64,000 nt of DNA, taken from assembly GCA_900467185.1 (NCBI GenBank), contig UBPA01000015.1, positions 1-64,000 on the forward strand, read 5' to 3'. Every line of letters starts with the position of its first letter. Positions within the stretch are counted from its first letter, which is position 1. Below the pieces are notes generated by a model, which had not been told where the DNA came from, did no database searches, and saw only the letters and a list, made by a program, of their open reading frames with translations. The DNA is from Hyphomicrobiales bacterium. GTDB lineage: Bacteria; Pseudomonadota; Alphaproteobacteria; Rhizobiales; Rhizobiaceae. Both the position numbers and the translations under genes were made by a program. Positions 33,722 through 43,131 of the stretch are shown here, piece after piece.

Positions 33722-34417
33722 ATGAAAAAATATCAACAGACGCCCCTCCCTGAAACGACCGATATGCCATCTTCAGAAAGTTCAGCAGATCGAGGTGAGG
33801 CGACGACCTCGCCTGTTGGGCACACCCATGCGGAACGACACGGGCATCACGGCAAGCATGAGCGACACGGCCATGGCCCCCGTGGCGGACCGCGCGGGGA
33901 CCATGGAGAGCATGGCGAACGTCATGGTCGGCACGGTGGACATGAGGGAGAGCGCCGCGGCGGGCGACATCGCCTGTTCGACTATGGCGAGTTCCGCCTG
34001 CTTCTCCTCGCGATGATCGCCGACCGCCCGAGCCACGGCTACGAGCTGATCAAGGCCGTCGAGGTACGGTCGGGCGGCAATTACGTCCCCAGCCCGGGCG
34101 TCGCCTACCCCACCCTCGCCTGGCTCGACGATATGGGCTACGCGGTGATCGAGCCGGAAGAAAAGGGCCGGAAGCTCTACCGCATCACGCAGGAGGGCCA
34201 GGCCTTCCTGACGGAGAACCGGGAGATGGCGGATGTCCTTCTCGCCCGTCTCTCGCCCTCGGCCCGTGGCCACATCCCGCCGCCCGTTCTGCGCGCCATG
34301 GAGAACGTCAAATTCGCCCTGCGTCTCCGGCTGAAGCAGGAGACGGTCGATGCCGAGACCATCGAGGCGATTGCCTCGGCGCTCGATGCGGCCGCGAAAG
34401 CCATCGAGCGGAGCTGA
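33722..34417 (+). CDS. yqjI: His-rich PadR family regulator (YqjI-like)
   Basis: This 231-residue protein has a histidine-rich N-terminal segment, with 14 His between residues 34 and 83. A PadR winged helix follows (about 85-165: LFDYGEFRLLLLAMIADRPSHGYELI ... VAYPTLAWLDDMGY), then a C-terminal dimerisation helix pair. In E. coli YqjI a similar metal-binding extension senses nickel or iron and controls the divergent ferric reductase. The ATG at 33722 lies only 6 bp from the operator, so the transcript may have a very short leader; an internal ATG at 33764 is a less likely start. Confidence 0.88.
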   Translation: MKKYQQTPLPETTDMPSSESSADRGEATTSPVGHTHAERHGHHGKHERHGHGPRGGPRGDHGEHGERHGRHGGHEGERRGGRHRLFDYGEFRLLLLAMIADRPSHGYELIKAVEVRSGGNYVPSPGVAYPTLAWLDDMGYAVIEPEEKGRKLYRITQEGQAFLTENREMADVLLARLSPSARGHIPPPVLRAMENVKFALRLRLKQETVDAETIEAIASALDAAAKAIERS

Positions 34418-34493
34418 CGCCCCTTTCCACCGTCTCTTGACGCGAGACGGTTGCCAGACTCGACCGTCCTGGTTTACCCCTGACGATACATAC

Positions 34494-34512
34494 GCCGCGC
34501 CTAAAGCGCGGC
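34494..34512. other. short GC stem-loop before the glucose dehydrogenase gene
   Basis: GCCGCGC and GCGCGGC form a 7-bp stem with a 5-nt loop (CTAAA). There is no T run. It may end the PadR transcript weakly or sit in the leader of the next gene. No other signal is clear between 34418 and 34620. Confidence 0.35.
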
Positions 34513-34620
34513 GATCGGCTTCGGATCGACGCGCCGCGCCGCGTATTCTGCAGGTGCCGCGACGCAAGCAAGGACCCCGCGGCGTGTCGATTTCTGGTTT
34601 TCGAGGATGAGGACATTCCC

Positions 34621-37122
34621 ATGACGAACGCAGCGCCCGGCCATCTTGGCTTCCTCGGCAGGATCTGGCTGGTCATCCTTGGTATAGTGCTCGCTCTGGT
34701 CGGCCTGTTTCTTGCCATCGCCGGCGGCCGGCTGGCACTTCTCGGCGGCAGCCTCTATTTCGTCGTGACCGGCGTCTTCGTCATCCTCTCCGGCGCGCTG
34801 GTTCTCGCCCGTCGGCCGGCCGGCGCCATTCTGTTCCTCGTCATCTCGGCGCTGACGGTGGTGTGGGCGGTTTGGGAGGTCGGGTTCGACTTCTGGCCGC
34901 TGGTTTCGCGCCTGCTCGCATTCGGCGTCGGCGCGACCGTCGTTACGCTGAGCTTGCCACTTCTTCGGCGCGCGCGGGGCCTCCGCCCCGCCACCCTGCC
35001 CTCGCTCGGTCTTGCCGTCGTGCTGGCGGTCGCGTCCGGCGCCGGCTTTGCCGGCATGTTCGTGCCGCATCCGCCCGTGCCCTTTGCCGGAACCGCCGCT
35101 CCGCTCGTGCCGGTCGATCCGGAGCAGGAGCAGAAGGACTGGGCGCATTACGGCAACGACCAGGCCGGGCGCCGCTTCGCCGCACTCGACCAGATCAACC
35201 GCGACAATGTGGGCCAGCTGAAGGTCGCATGGACGTACCGGACCGGCGACGTCGCCGAGAGCCCGACCGGCAACGAAGCCGAGGACCAGCAGACGCCGCT
35301 GCAGATCGGCGACCGCGTCTTCCTCTGCACGCCGCACAACAATGTCGTCGCGCTCGAGGCGGATACCGGGAAGGAAATCTGGAAGGCCGAGATCAACGCA
35401 AAGGCGTCCGTCTGGAACCGATGCCGCGGCCTTGGCTATTTCGACGCCGCCGCACCGCTGCAACAACCGACGGCGGCGGGGGCGACGCCCGTCACCGCGG
35501 TTGCCGTTGCGCCGGGCGCCCTGTGCCAGCGCCGCATTCTCATGAACACTATCAATGCCGAACTCATCGCGCTCGATGCTGATACGGGCGCCTTCTGCCC
35601 CGATTTCGGCACGGCCGGCCGGGTGGATCTGAAGGTCGGCCTCGGCGCCGCGCCGGATCCGGACTACCAGCTGACCTCGCCGCCGACCATCGCCGGTACG
35701 ACGGTCGTCGTCGGCGGGCGCATCGCGGATAACGTCCAGGTGGATATGCCGGGCGGCGTCATGCGCGGCTTCGACGTCATCACCGGCGCGCTGCGCTGGG
35801 CCTTCGACCCCGGCAATCCCGCGATCACCGGCCTTCCACCGGAAGGACAGACCTATACGCGCTCGACGCCGAACGTCTGGGCGCCCATGACCTATGATGC
35901 CGCGTCCAACACCGTGTTCATGCCCGTCGGCAGCCCCTCCGTCGATCTCTGGGGCGGCTCGCGCACGGCCCTCGATCATCGCTACGGCGCGTCCGTTCTC
36001 GCGCTCGATGCGACGACGGGACGTGAGAAATGGGTCTACCAGACCGTCCACAACGACCTCTGGGACTTCGACGTGCCGATGCAACCGACCTTGATCGACT
36101 TTCCGCGCGAAGACGGCAGCAGCGTCCCCGCCGTCATGTTCGGCACGAAGGCAGGTCAGGTTTATGTGCTCGACCGGGCGACGGGCAAGCCGCTGACGGA
36201 GGTTGTGGAGCAGCCGGTGAAGCCCGGCACAATCCGGCAGGAGCAATATGCGCCGACCCAACCCCGATCCGTCGGCATGCCGCAGATCGGTGCGGCGACG
36301 CTGACCGAAGCCGACATGTGGGGCGCAACGCCGTTCGACCAGCTTCTTTGCCGGATCCAGTTCAAGTCCATGCGCTATGACGGTCTCTATACCGTGCCCG
36401 GCACGGATGTGGCGCTCAGCTTTCCCGGCTCGCTCGGCGGCATGAACTGGGGCGGCCTGTCCGTCGATCCCGAGGCGGGGCTCGCCTTCTTCAACGACAT
36501 GCGCCTCGGCCTCTGGATCCAGATGTTCCCGCAGCCGGTGGAACAGAGCGTGCAGCGCGATGCCGCCCAGCCGAAATCGGGACCGAACCAGGGCGATGTC
36601 GACGGCAAGGTTGCCGTCAATGCCGGCGGCGAGACGCCGAACACCGGGATGGGCGCCGTTCCGCTGAAGGGCACACCCTATTCGGTCAACAAGAACCGTT
36701 TCCTCTCGCAACTGCAGATCCCCTGCCAGAAGCCGCCCTTCGGCTCGCTGACGGCGATCGACTTGAAGACCCGCAAGATCGTCTGGCAGGTTCCTGTCGG
36801 CACGGTGCAGGATACGGGGCCCTTCGGCATCAAGATGATGCTGCCCATCCCGGTCGGCATGCCGACGCTTGGCGGCACGCTCGCGACTCAGGGCGGTCTC
36901 GTCTTCATTGCAGGGACACAGGATTACTACCTCCGGGCGTTCGACAGCCGCACCGGTGCCGAGGTCTGGAAGGGCCGCCTGCCGGTCGGTAGTCAGGGCG
37001 GGCCGATGACCTACAAGTCGCAGAAGACCGGCAAGCAGTATATCGTCATCTCCGCCGGCGGTGCCCGGCAGTCGAAGGATCGCGGCGATTATGTCATCGC
37101 CTATGCGCTGGACGATCGGTAG
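34621..37122 (+). CDS. gcd: membrane-bound PQQ-dependent glucose dehydrogenase family protein
   Basis: This 833-residue quinoprotein has five hydrophobic segments in the first about 135 residues and an eight-bladed propeller facing the periplasm. It has the usual opening DWAHYGNDQAGRRFAALDQIN (about 170-190), repeated W-motifs such as DLWDFDVPMQPT, and a C-terminal GTQDYYLRAFD. The family oxidises glucose (or quinate/shikimate) in the periplasm and passes electrons to ubiquinone. The residues around RCRGLGYF and the final KQYIVISAGG favour the glucose type. PQQ biosynthesis genes are not in this window. Confidence 0.9.
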   Translation: MTNAAPGHLGFLGRIWLVILGIVLALVGLFLAIAGGRLALLGGSLYFVVTGVFVILSGALVLARRPAGAILFLVISALTVVWAVWEVGFDFWPLVSRLLAFGVGATVVTLSLPLLRRARGLRPATLPSLGLAVVLAVASGAGFAGMFVPHPPVPFAGTAAPLVPVDPEQEQKDWAHYGNDQAGRRFAALDQINRDNVGQLKVAWTYRTGDVAESPTGNEAEDQQTPLQIGDRVFLCTPHNNVVALEADTGKEIWKAEINAKASVWNRCRGLGYFDAAAPLQQPTAAGATPVTAVAVAPGALCQRRILMNTINAELIALDADTGAFCPDFGTAGRVDLKVGLGAAPDPDYQLTSPPTIAGTTVVVGGRIADNVQVDMPGGVMRGFDVITGALRWAFDPGNPAITGLPPEGQTYTRSTPNVWAPMTYDAASNTVFMPVGSPSVDLWGGSRTALDHRYGASVLALDATTGREKWVYQTVHNDLWDFDVPMQPTLIDFPREDGSSVPAVMFGTKAGQVYVLDRATGKPLTEVVEQPVKPGTIRQEQYAPTQPRSVGMPQIGAATLTEADMWGATPFDQLLCRIQFKSMRYDGLYTVPGTDVALSFPGSLGGMNWGGLSVDPEAGLAFFNDMRLGLWIQMFPQPVEQSVQRDAAQPKSGPNQGDVDGKVAVNAGGETPNTGMGAVPLKGTPYSVNKNRFLSQLQIPCQKPPFGSLTAIDLKTRKIVWQVPVGTVQDTGPFGIKMMLPIPVGMPTLGGTLATQGGLVFIAGTQDYYLRAFDSRTGAEVWKGRLPVGSQGGPMTYKSQKTGKQYIVISAGGARQSKDRGDYVIAYALDDR

Positions 37123-37153
37123 GAGCGAGCGACCCTACCCATCCACAAACGAA

Positions 37154-37178
37154 AACCGGCCTGGCGATGAGGCCGGTT
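37154..37178. terminator. bidirectional terminator between gcd and the PRC-barrel gene
   Basis: AACCGGCCT (37154-37162) pairs perfectly with AGGCCGGTT (37170-37178). CTCTT follows on the plus strand and TTTTCGTTT on the minus strand, so it can stop both convergent genes. Confidence 0.78.
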
Positions 37179-37212
37179 CTCTTGCGTTCGTGACCCGAAA
37201 CGTCTCTTCCGA

Positions 37213-37587
37213 TCAATCGTCGTAGACGGGCAGCTGTGCTGCAGCAGCGGTGTCGATATCCACGACGAGGCGCAGGCCGTCCTGCTTGATCTTGTCGAGA
37301 GCGACCACGCGATGCTCGCGTCCGAGATTGGCGTCGCGCTCGAAATCGATCGCCACACCGGTCGGCGTCGCCTTGTCGCTGCCCACGACATCCTCGATCT
37401 CGCCGATTTTCTGGCCGGCCGCGTTATAGACGTGCATGCTTTCCAGATCGTCTGCCGTGACGTTGAAGCCCGGCACCATCGTCTTTCCCGACACATCCAC
37501 AAACGCCGGCGCCTGCGCGAAAGAGGCTCCAGCGCCTGCGAGAAGCGCGAGGGTCGTGGTGGCGATGCGGGTCTTGAGCTTTGTCAT
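37213..37587 (-). CDS. exported PRC-barrel domain protein
   Basis: This 124-residue protein has a signal peptide (about 1-25, ending FAQA) and a PRC-barrel (about 45-110: ESMHVYNAAGQKIGEIEDVV, then VVALDKI). PRC-barrels are small beta folds of ribosome maturation and of many periplasmic rhizobial proteins of unclear role, often linked to envelope or stress functions. It is a single-gene unit ending at the bidirectional terminator. Confidence 0.88.
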   Translation of the reverse strand: MTKLKTRIATTTLALLAGAGASFAQAPAFVDVSGKTMVPGFNVTADDLESMHVYNAAGQKIGEIEDVVGSDKATPTGVAIDFERDANLGREHRVVALDKIKQDGLRLVVDIDTAAAAQLPVYDD

Positions 37588-37696
37588 AGAGGACTCCGTC
37601 TTTATGGGATGATGACGCAGACCACGGTCGGCGTCGTCTGCAGCCCGGAAAGACGGAAACCACCCGTTCGGTTCCCCGAAAGGTGTCGCTCGACGA

Positions 37697-38812
37697 TCAC
37701 GACGTCGTCAGCGACGAAATCCCGCTGCCGTCCGGCGCGTCGAGCGCGATCCGGCGACCGTCCGGGCCGAACAGATGCAGACGCTCCGCGGGGAAGCCGA
37801 CGGTGAGGTTCGTTCCCGGCGCGAGGAGCGCACGGTCGCTGGTGAAGATCTTGAACGGCAGACCATGCACGGTGAGGTGGAGGATGATGCCGAGACCGGT
37901 CGGCTCCACAAGCTCGACGGCCGCCGCGACCCCGCCTGTCGCCGGGCGGATGGAAACGTGCTCGGGGCGGATACCGAGCGTGACGGACGTCCCCTCGGGT
38001 AGATCGACCGCCTGACCCAGCGCGATCGTGGTTCCGTTCGTCAGGCGCACGAGGCTCGTCCCGTTGTCGGAGACCATGGTGCCGTCCAGCATGTTCATGC
38101 CCGGCGAGCCGATGAAGCCGGCGACGAAGAGATTGGCAGGCCGGTCGTAGAGCTCGAGCGGCGCGCCGATCTGCTGCACCGCGCCGGCATTCATCGCGAC
38201 GATGCGCGATGCGAGCGTCATGGCCTCGATCTGGTCATGGGTGACGTAGACGGAGGTCGCACCGAATTCGGCATGCATGCGCTTGATCTCGGCCCGCATC
38301 TGCTCGCGCAGGCGCGCATCGAGATTGGAGAGCGGCTCGTCGAACAGGAAGGCCTTCGGCTGGCGCACGATAGCGCGGCCCATGGCGACGCGCTGTCGCT
38401 GCCCGCCGGAGAGCGCCTTGGGGCGCCGGGCGAGGAATGGATCGAGGCCGAGCTTGGCCGACGCGGCGGCAACGGCGGCGGCGATCTTCTCTTTCGCCGT
38501 GCGGCGCAGGCGCAGGCTGTAGCTCATATTGTCGGCGACCGTCATATGCGGGTAGAGCGCATAGGACTGGAACACCATGGCGATGTCGCGGTCCTTCGGC
38601 TTGAGGTCGTTGACCTCGCGCCCGTCGATCGACATCGTCCCGGACGAGATCGATTCCAGCCCCGCGATCATCCGCAGCAGAGTGGACTTGCCGCAGCCGG
38701 AAGGGCCGACGAGAACGATGAACTCGCCGTCCGCGATCGACAGATCGACCCCGTGGAGCACCGGGTGGTCTCCATAGGTCTTGACGATATCGCGCATTTC
38801 GATGGAGGCCAT
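37697..38812 (-). CDS. sugar ABC transporter ATPase (UgpC/MsmK type)
   Basis: This 371-residue protein has an N-terminal ATPase domain (about 1-235) with Walker A GPSGCGKST, signature LSGGQRQR and Walker B AFLFDEPLSNLD. A C-terminal TOBE/OB regulatory domain (about 240-365) contains TLGIRPEHVSI. It drives the permeases encoded directly upstream (3-bp gap). It is the last gene of the regulator/PLP-enzyme/transporter operon. Confidence 0.94.
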   Translation of the reverse strand: MASIEMRDIVKTYGDHPVLHGVDLSIADGEFIVLVGPSGCGKSTLLRMIAGLESISSGTMSIDGREVNDLKPKDRDIAMVFQSYALYPHMTVADNMSYSLRLRRTAKEKIAAAVAAASAKLGLDPFLARRPKALSGGQRQRVAMGRAIVRQPKAFLFDEPLSNLDARLREQMRAEIKRMHAEFGATSVYVTHDQIEAMTLASRIVAMNAGAVQQIGAPLELYDRPANLFVAGFIGSPGMNMLDGTMVSDNGTSLVRLTNGTTIALGQAVDLPEGTSVTLGIRPEHVSIRPATGGVAAAVELVEPTGLGIILHLTVHGLPFKIFTSDRALLAPGTNLTVGFPAERLHLFGPDGRRIALDAPDGSGISSLTTS

Positions 38813-38815
38813 GAG

Positions 38816-39640
38816 TTACCCTTTCACCGCGCCGGCCGTCAGGCCCTGCACGAGATACCGCTGGATCAGGAGGAAGAAGAGGCAGGCCGGCACCAGCGCC
38901 ATGACGCCCGCCGCCATCATCTGCCCGAAATCGACGGAGAATTTCGACACGAAGGTGAGCAGCCCGACCGGGAAGGTGGCGCTGTCATTGCCCGAGATCA
39001 GCATGAGCGCGAAAAGCAGTTCGCTCCAGGCGGCCGTGAAGACGAAGCCGAGCGTGGCGGCGATGCCCGGCAGCGTCAGCGGCAGGATGATCTGGCGGAA
39101 GGCGGTGAACCGGCTCGCCCCGTCGATCATCGCCGCATCCTCCAGATCCCTCGGAATGCCGTCGAAGAAGGACTGCATGAGGAAGGTCGCAAACGGTACG
39201 TTGAAGGCGGTGTAGACGATGACGAGGCCCGTCAGGCTGTTGGTCAGCCCGAGCGGCGACAGCATCTTGAAGATCGGCGCGACCAGCATGACCAGCGGAA
39301 ACATCTGGGTGATCAGCATCAGCGCCACGACGGCATACTTGCCGCGGAAGACGAAGCGTGAGAGCGCATAGCCCGAGAGCGACGAGATCAGCGTGACGGC
39401 CAGCGCCGTGGAGCCGGCGACGATCAGGCTGTTGCGGAAGAAGATCGGGAACGCGCTGTTTTCGAGAACGTAGCGATAATGCTCGAGCGTTGCATGCGAC
39501 GGCCACATGCGCACACCCTCGCTGTAGAGCAGGTCGTTCGGCGTCACCGAAACCTTGAGCAGCCAGTAGAGCGGAAACAGGGCGAAGACGACATAGGCGA
39601 GAATGGCCAGGCGGTGCGCGATGGTGAGAAGGATGCTCAT
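38816..39640 (-). CDS. sugar ABC transporter permease (MalG/GanQ type)
   Basis: This 274-residue membrane protein has six hydrophobic segments and the ATPase-docking loop DLEDAAMIDGASRFTAFRQIILPLTLPG. The ATG at 39640 follows the stop of the partner permease by 2 bp. A much longer open frame on this strand reaches into the partner gene but is not translated as a unit. Confidence 0.93.
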   Translation of the reverse strand: MSILLTIAHRLAILAYVVFALFPLYWLLKVSVTPNDLLYSEGVRMWPSHATLEHYRYVLENSAFPIFFRNSLIVAGSTALAVTLISSLSGYALSRFVFRGKYAVVALMLITQMFPLVMLVAPIFKMLSPLGLTNSLTGLVIVYTAFNVPFATFLMQSFFDGIPRDLEDAAMIDGASRFTAFRQIILPLTLPGIAATLGFVFTAAWSELLFALMLISGNDSATFPVGLLTFVSKFSVDFGQMMAAGVMALVPACLFFLLIQRYLVQGLTAGAVKG

Positions 39641-39642
39641 GC

Positions 39643-40569
39643 TCAATCCTTCTCGATCAGGCGCTGGCGGATGACGACGATCACCATGGAATAGGCGAGC
39701 AGCAGCACGAGGAGGACCAGCGCGATGGCCGAGGCATAGCCGAAATCGAGCCGCTTGAAGGCCTGGGTGAAGATGTAGCTGGCGACGATCTGGGTGCGGT
39801 CGGCGGGCCCGCCATTGGTCATGACGATGATGAGATCGGCGAAGTTGGCGATCCAGACCGTGCGCAGGAGGACCGTGATGGCGATGGTCGGCGCGAGGAA
39901 GGGCAGCGTGATCGAGGTGAAGCGCTGCAGCGGATTGGCACCGTCGATTGCAGCGGCTTCGTAGAGGTCGCGCGGGATGGCCTGAAGCGCCGCGAGAAGC
40001 GTGATCGCGAAGAACGGAATGCCCCACCAGACATTGGCAATGATCGGCCCCCACATAGCAAGCTGCGGATCGGCGAGGATGTTGTTCGGCGCCGACAGGA
40101 TGCCGAGCGAGACCATCCAATGCGGCAGCGGGCCGATGACCGGGTTGAACATCCACGCCCAGTTGAGCCCGGCAAGAAAGGTCGGGACGGCCCAGGGCAG
40201 GAAAACCAGCGCCTGCGCGAGGCCGCGTCCGGCGAACGGCTTGTCGAGGAGAAGCGCCAGGATGAGGCCGAAGAAGAACTGGAGAAAGACGGATGCGCCG
40301 GTCCACCAGAGCGTGTTGCGCAGCGCGCGGTAGAACGCCGTGTCCTGCGAAAGCTCGCGGAAATGGTCGAGCCCGACGAACCCGCCGGAGAACGGATTGA
40401 GCAGCTGTATATCGCGGAACGCGTATGACAGGCCAAGCACGAGCGGCACCAGCATGACGGCGACGATCAGCACGAGAACGGGTGCCGTGTAGAGCCATGG
40501 CTCTGCGGCATCGGCAAGCCGGCGTGCGAAAGGCTTGCGCGGGCGGCTGCCGGTCGAGGAAGAGGTCAT
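39643..40569 (-). CDS. sugar ABC transporter permease (MalF/UgpA type)
   Basis: This 308-residue membrane protein begins with a cytoplasmic tail and six hydrophobic segments. The EAA loop is DLYEAAAIDGANPLQRFTSITLPFLAP. It pairs with the product of 38816-39640. The ATG at 40569 lies beyond the hairpin that separates it from the binding-protein gene. Confidence 0.93.
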   Translation of the reverse strand: MTSSSTGSRPRKPFARRLADAAEPWLYTAPVLVLIVAVMLVPLVLGLSYAFRDIQLLNPFSGGFVGLDHFRELSQDTAFYRALRNTLWWTGASVFLQFFFGLILALLLDKPFAGRGLAQALVFLPWAVPTFLAGLNWAWMFNPVIGPLPHWMVSLGILSAPNNILADPQLAMWGPIIANVWWGIPFFAITLLAALQAIPRDLYEAAAIDGANPLQRFTSITLPFLAPTIAITVLLRTVWIANFADLIIVMTNGGPADRTQIVASYIFTQAFKRLDFGYASAIALVLLVLLLAYSMVIVVIRQRLIEKD

Positions 40570-40612
40570 GGTGTCGTCACCTGAAGGTCCGGCGCTGTCA
40601 TGAGGGCGAAAT

Positions 40613-40642
40613 CCGGCGCGCAACGGCATGGTTGCGCGCCGG
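40613..40642. other. 12-bp stem-loop between sugar-binding-protein and permease genes
   Basis: CCGGCGCGCAAC (40613-40624) pairs perfectly with GTTGCGCGCCGG (40631-40642) around a 6-nt loop, 14 bp after the binding-protein stop on the minus strand. No T tract. Like the hairpins at 10743, 28864 and 59818, it sits exactly between binding protein and next gene. Confidence 0.65.
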
Positions 40643-40656
40643 GATCTCGACGAGGT

Positions 40657-41916
40657 TTACTTCGCGGCGAGGAACTTCTTCTGCGCCTTGGTCATGTAGT
40701 CCGCCCACTGTTTGGCAAGATCTTCCGGCGTGATGTCGCCGAGCAGCGCTTCCTGCGAGGTCTTGATGACCAGCGAGTCCTTGAAGAAGGCGAATTCCTC
40801 GAGATAGGTCGGCATGGTCGTCGGCACGGCGTTGGTGTCGGCAAGCTCAGCAAACCAGCCCTTGAACTGTTCGCTCTGGTAGAACGGGTCCTTCTCGGCC
40901 GTCGTCAGAGCCGGCAGGGCGCCGGTCTTCTTGTTCCACGCGATGTTGCCTTCCGGCCCTTCGAGCGTCGAGATCAGCTTCCAGGAGAGGTCCTTGTTGG
41001 CCGACGACGCCATCATCGACCAACCCGCAAAGCCGATGGTCGGGAAGGTCTTGCCATCCGGACCCTTCGGCATGGTCATGACGCCGAAGTCCTCGGCCTT
41101 CATGCGCTGCGCGATCGCGATCAGGGCATCCGGGTCCTGATCGAGGAAGGCGCAGGTGCCGGAGTAGAAGCCAGCGACGATCTCGTTGAAGCCCCAGTTG
41201 ACGCTGTCCTTCGGGGCATAGCCGTTCTTGTAGAGATCGACCACGTAGGTCAGACCCTTGATCCAGCCAGGGCTGTCGAAGGTCGAGGTGCCGTCCGCGT
41301 TGAAGAAGCTGTTGGAGCCGGCCATGCTGGCGCCGAACATGACCCAGCCGTTCAGGCCTCCCGGGCCGCCGCGCAGGCAGTAGCCGTACTTGCCGGGAAT
41401 GGCGGAAACCTTCTTGGAGGCCTCGGCGAACGCTTCCAGCGTCTTCGGCGGTTCGGTCACACCGGCCTGTTCGAGCAGCTTCTTGTTGTAGAACATCGCA
41501 CGGAGATAGAACCCGTAGGGCAGCATATAGGCCGTGTCCTTAACGTCGCGGCCGAGTTCCAGCGTGCGGGCGCTGAGGTCCTTGGTGTGTTCCCACTCTT
41601 TCAGATAGGGCTCAAGGCTCTCCAGCATGCCGTTATTGGCATAGAGCGAGAGCCATGTGTCCGGCATTTCGATAACGTCGGGCACGTCGCCGGCCGAGAC
41701 CATTGTTGCGAACTTCTGGAAAGCGTCGCTCCAGGGCAGCGAGACGATTTCGACCTTCGTGCCCGGATTGGCGCTCTCGAAGGTAGAAACGATGCTCTTC
41801 AGCGTCTCGGTGCGCTCCGGACTGGTGATGACCTCGACGAGCTTCAGGGTGGTATCGGCCAGCGCGGTGCCGGCCATCAGGGCGGTAAAGAGTGTGGCTG
41901 CGATCAGGCGTTTCAT
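40657..41916 (-). CDS. sugar ABC transporter periplasmic binding protein (SBP_bac_1)
   Basis: This 419-residue protein has a signal peptide (about 1-20, ending ALA) and a two-lobed family 1 sugar-binding fold (VITSPERTETLKSIVSTFESANPGTKVEIV). It should bind a sugar or sugar derivative for the operon's importer. It lies 33 bp behind the PLP-enzyme gene, so the enzyme and transporter are co-transcribed. The sugar is not predictable from sequence. Confidence 0.93.
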   Translation of the reverse strand: MKRLIAATLFTALMAGTALADTTLKLVEVITSPERTETLKSIVSTFESANPGTKVEIVSLPWSDAFQKFATMVSAGDVPDVIEMPDTWLSLYANNGMLESLEPYLKEWEHTKDLSARTLELGRDVKDTAYMLPYGFYLRAMFYNKKLLEQAGVTEPPKTLEAFAEASKKVSAIPGKYGYCLRGGPGGLNGWVMFGASMAGSNSFFNADGTSTFDSPGWIKGLTYVVDLYKNGYAPKDSVNWGFNEIVAGFYSGTCAFLDQDPDALIAIAQRMKAEDFGVMTMPKGPDGKTFPTIGFAGWSMMASSANKDLSWKLISTLEGPEGNIAWNKKTGALPALTTAEKDPFYQSEQFKGWFAELADTNAVPTTMPTYLEEFAFFKDSLVIKTSQEALLGDITPEDLAKQWADYMTKAQKKFLAAK

Positions 41917-41949
41917 GCTGTTCTCCCTTTTTTGATTGGAATGTCGGTC

Positions 41950-43131
41950 TCAGGCCGCCGCCGCGGATGTCGCGGCGTGGATGGCAGGTTCCAGATCGGC
42001 CCAGAGCGCCTCGGTTCCCTCCAGCCCAACATGCAGGCGGACGGACCGGGCGCTGATGCCGAAGGTATGTGCGGAATTCGGCTGCGCCTTCTGTTCCAGA
42101 ACGACTTCGCCGGGAACGATCAGGCTTTCATGCCCGCCCCAGGATACGCCGAGCTTGAAGAGCCGAAGCCGATCGGCAAAGGCCCTGACATCGACACCCT
42201 CGCGAAAGATGAAGGAGAAGAGGCCGGACGTGCCGTTCAGTCCCGGGGGAAGGCGGTTGGCGAGACCCGGATGGCACACGGTCTCCACCGCATCCATCGA
42301 CTGCAGACGCGTGGCGATCTCCAGTGCGGATGTCTGATGCTGCTTCATGCGGATCGGCAGGGTGCGCAGACCCCGCACGATGAGCCAGGCGTCGAACGGC
42401 GAAAGCTTGCCGCCGAGATAGGGATAGGCCTCGCCGCGGATACGATCGATCAGCGCCTTCGGGCCCGCGACGACGCCGGCGACGACATCGCTATGGCCGC
42501 CGAGATATTTCGAGGCAGAATGCAGCACGAGATCGCAGCCGAGCGACAGAGGCTGCTGAAAGATCGGGCTTGCCCAGGAGTTGTCGATCACCGAGATCGC
42601 GCCGTGACGGCGGGCAATCGTCGCGAGCGCGCCGACGTCATGCGCCTCCATTACCCAACTCGTCGGGCTCTCCATATAGAAGAGCTTGGCGCCGGGCATG
42701 GCCGCCTCGACGGCCGCCTCGTCGCGTCCGTCGACATAGGTTACAGCGATGTTCATCCGCTTGAAGAAGGTGCCGAACAGGCGGAATGCATCGGGATAGA
42801 GATGGCGGACGGCAACGATCCGGTCGCCAGGCTCGACGAACGACAGCACCGTCGAGGAGATCGCGGCCATGCCGCTCGCAAAACCCAGCGCGTCTTCAGC
42901 GCCTTCGAGCTTTGCCAGCATTTCCTCGAACAGGCGGACCGTCGGGTTCAGGCCTCGGGTATAGACCGGCCTGTTGCGTTCGCCGCGATAGGTCGCGACC
43001 ATCTCGTCATAGCTCGAAAAGGTAAAGAGCGAGGTCTGCACGATCGGCGGCACGACGGCCTCGAACGCGTGGGTTTCGTCATGGGCGACGATCAGCGAGG
43101 CGGGATCGAAGAGATCGTGGCCTTGGGTCAT
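41950..43131 (-). CDS. Cys/Met-metabolism PLP enzyme (cystathionine gamma-synthase/lyase family)
   Basis: This 393-residue fold-type I PLP enzyme has its cofactor lysine in HSASKYLGGHSD, the phosphate-binding FASGMAAISSTV and the RxxxxTxR region near RPVYTRGLNPTV. The family performs elimination or replacement at the gamma or beta carbon of amino acids such as cystathionine, methionine or O-acyl-homoserine. Its position in a sugar-type ABC operon with a FadR-type regulator is unusual and suggests a special substrate. It overlaps the regulator's stop by 4 bp. Confidence 0.9.
   Translation of the reverse strand: MTQGHDLFDPASLIVAHDETHAFEAVVPPIVQTSLFTFSSYDEMVATYRGERNRPVYTRGLNPTVRLFEEMLAKLEGAEDALGFASGMAAISSTVLSFVEPGDRIVAVRHLYPDAFRLFGTFFKRMNIAVTYVDGRDEAAVEAAMPGAKLFYMESPTSWVMEAHDVGALATIARRHGAISVIDNSWASPIFQQPLSLGCDLVLHSASKYLGGHSDVVAGVVAGPKALIDRIRGEAYPYLGGKLSPFDAWLIVRGLRTLPIRMKQHQTSALEIATRLQSMDAVETVCHPGLANRLPPGLNGTSGLFSFIFREGVDVRAFADRLRLFKLGVSWGGHESLIVPGEVVLEQKAQPNSAHTFGISARSVRLHVGLEGTEALWADLEPAIHAATSAAAA

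Noticed and set aside
34501-36711. A 736-residue open frame on the minus strand opposite the glucose dehydrogenase gene
   Set aside because: The plus strand encodes a complete, motif-rich quinoprotein. The opposite frame is rich in Arg/Gly/His with no domain, a normal by-product of high GC at third codon positions.
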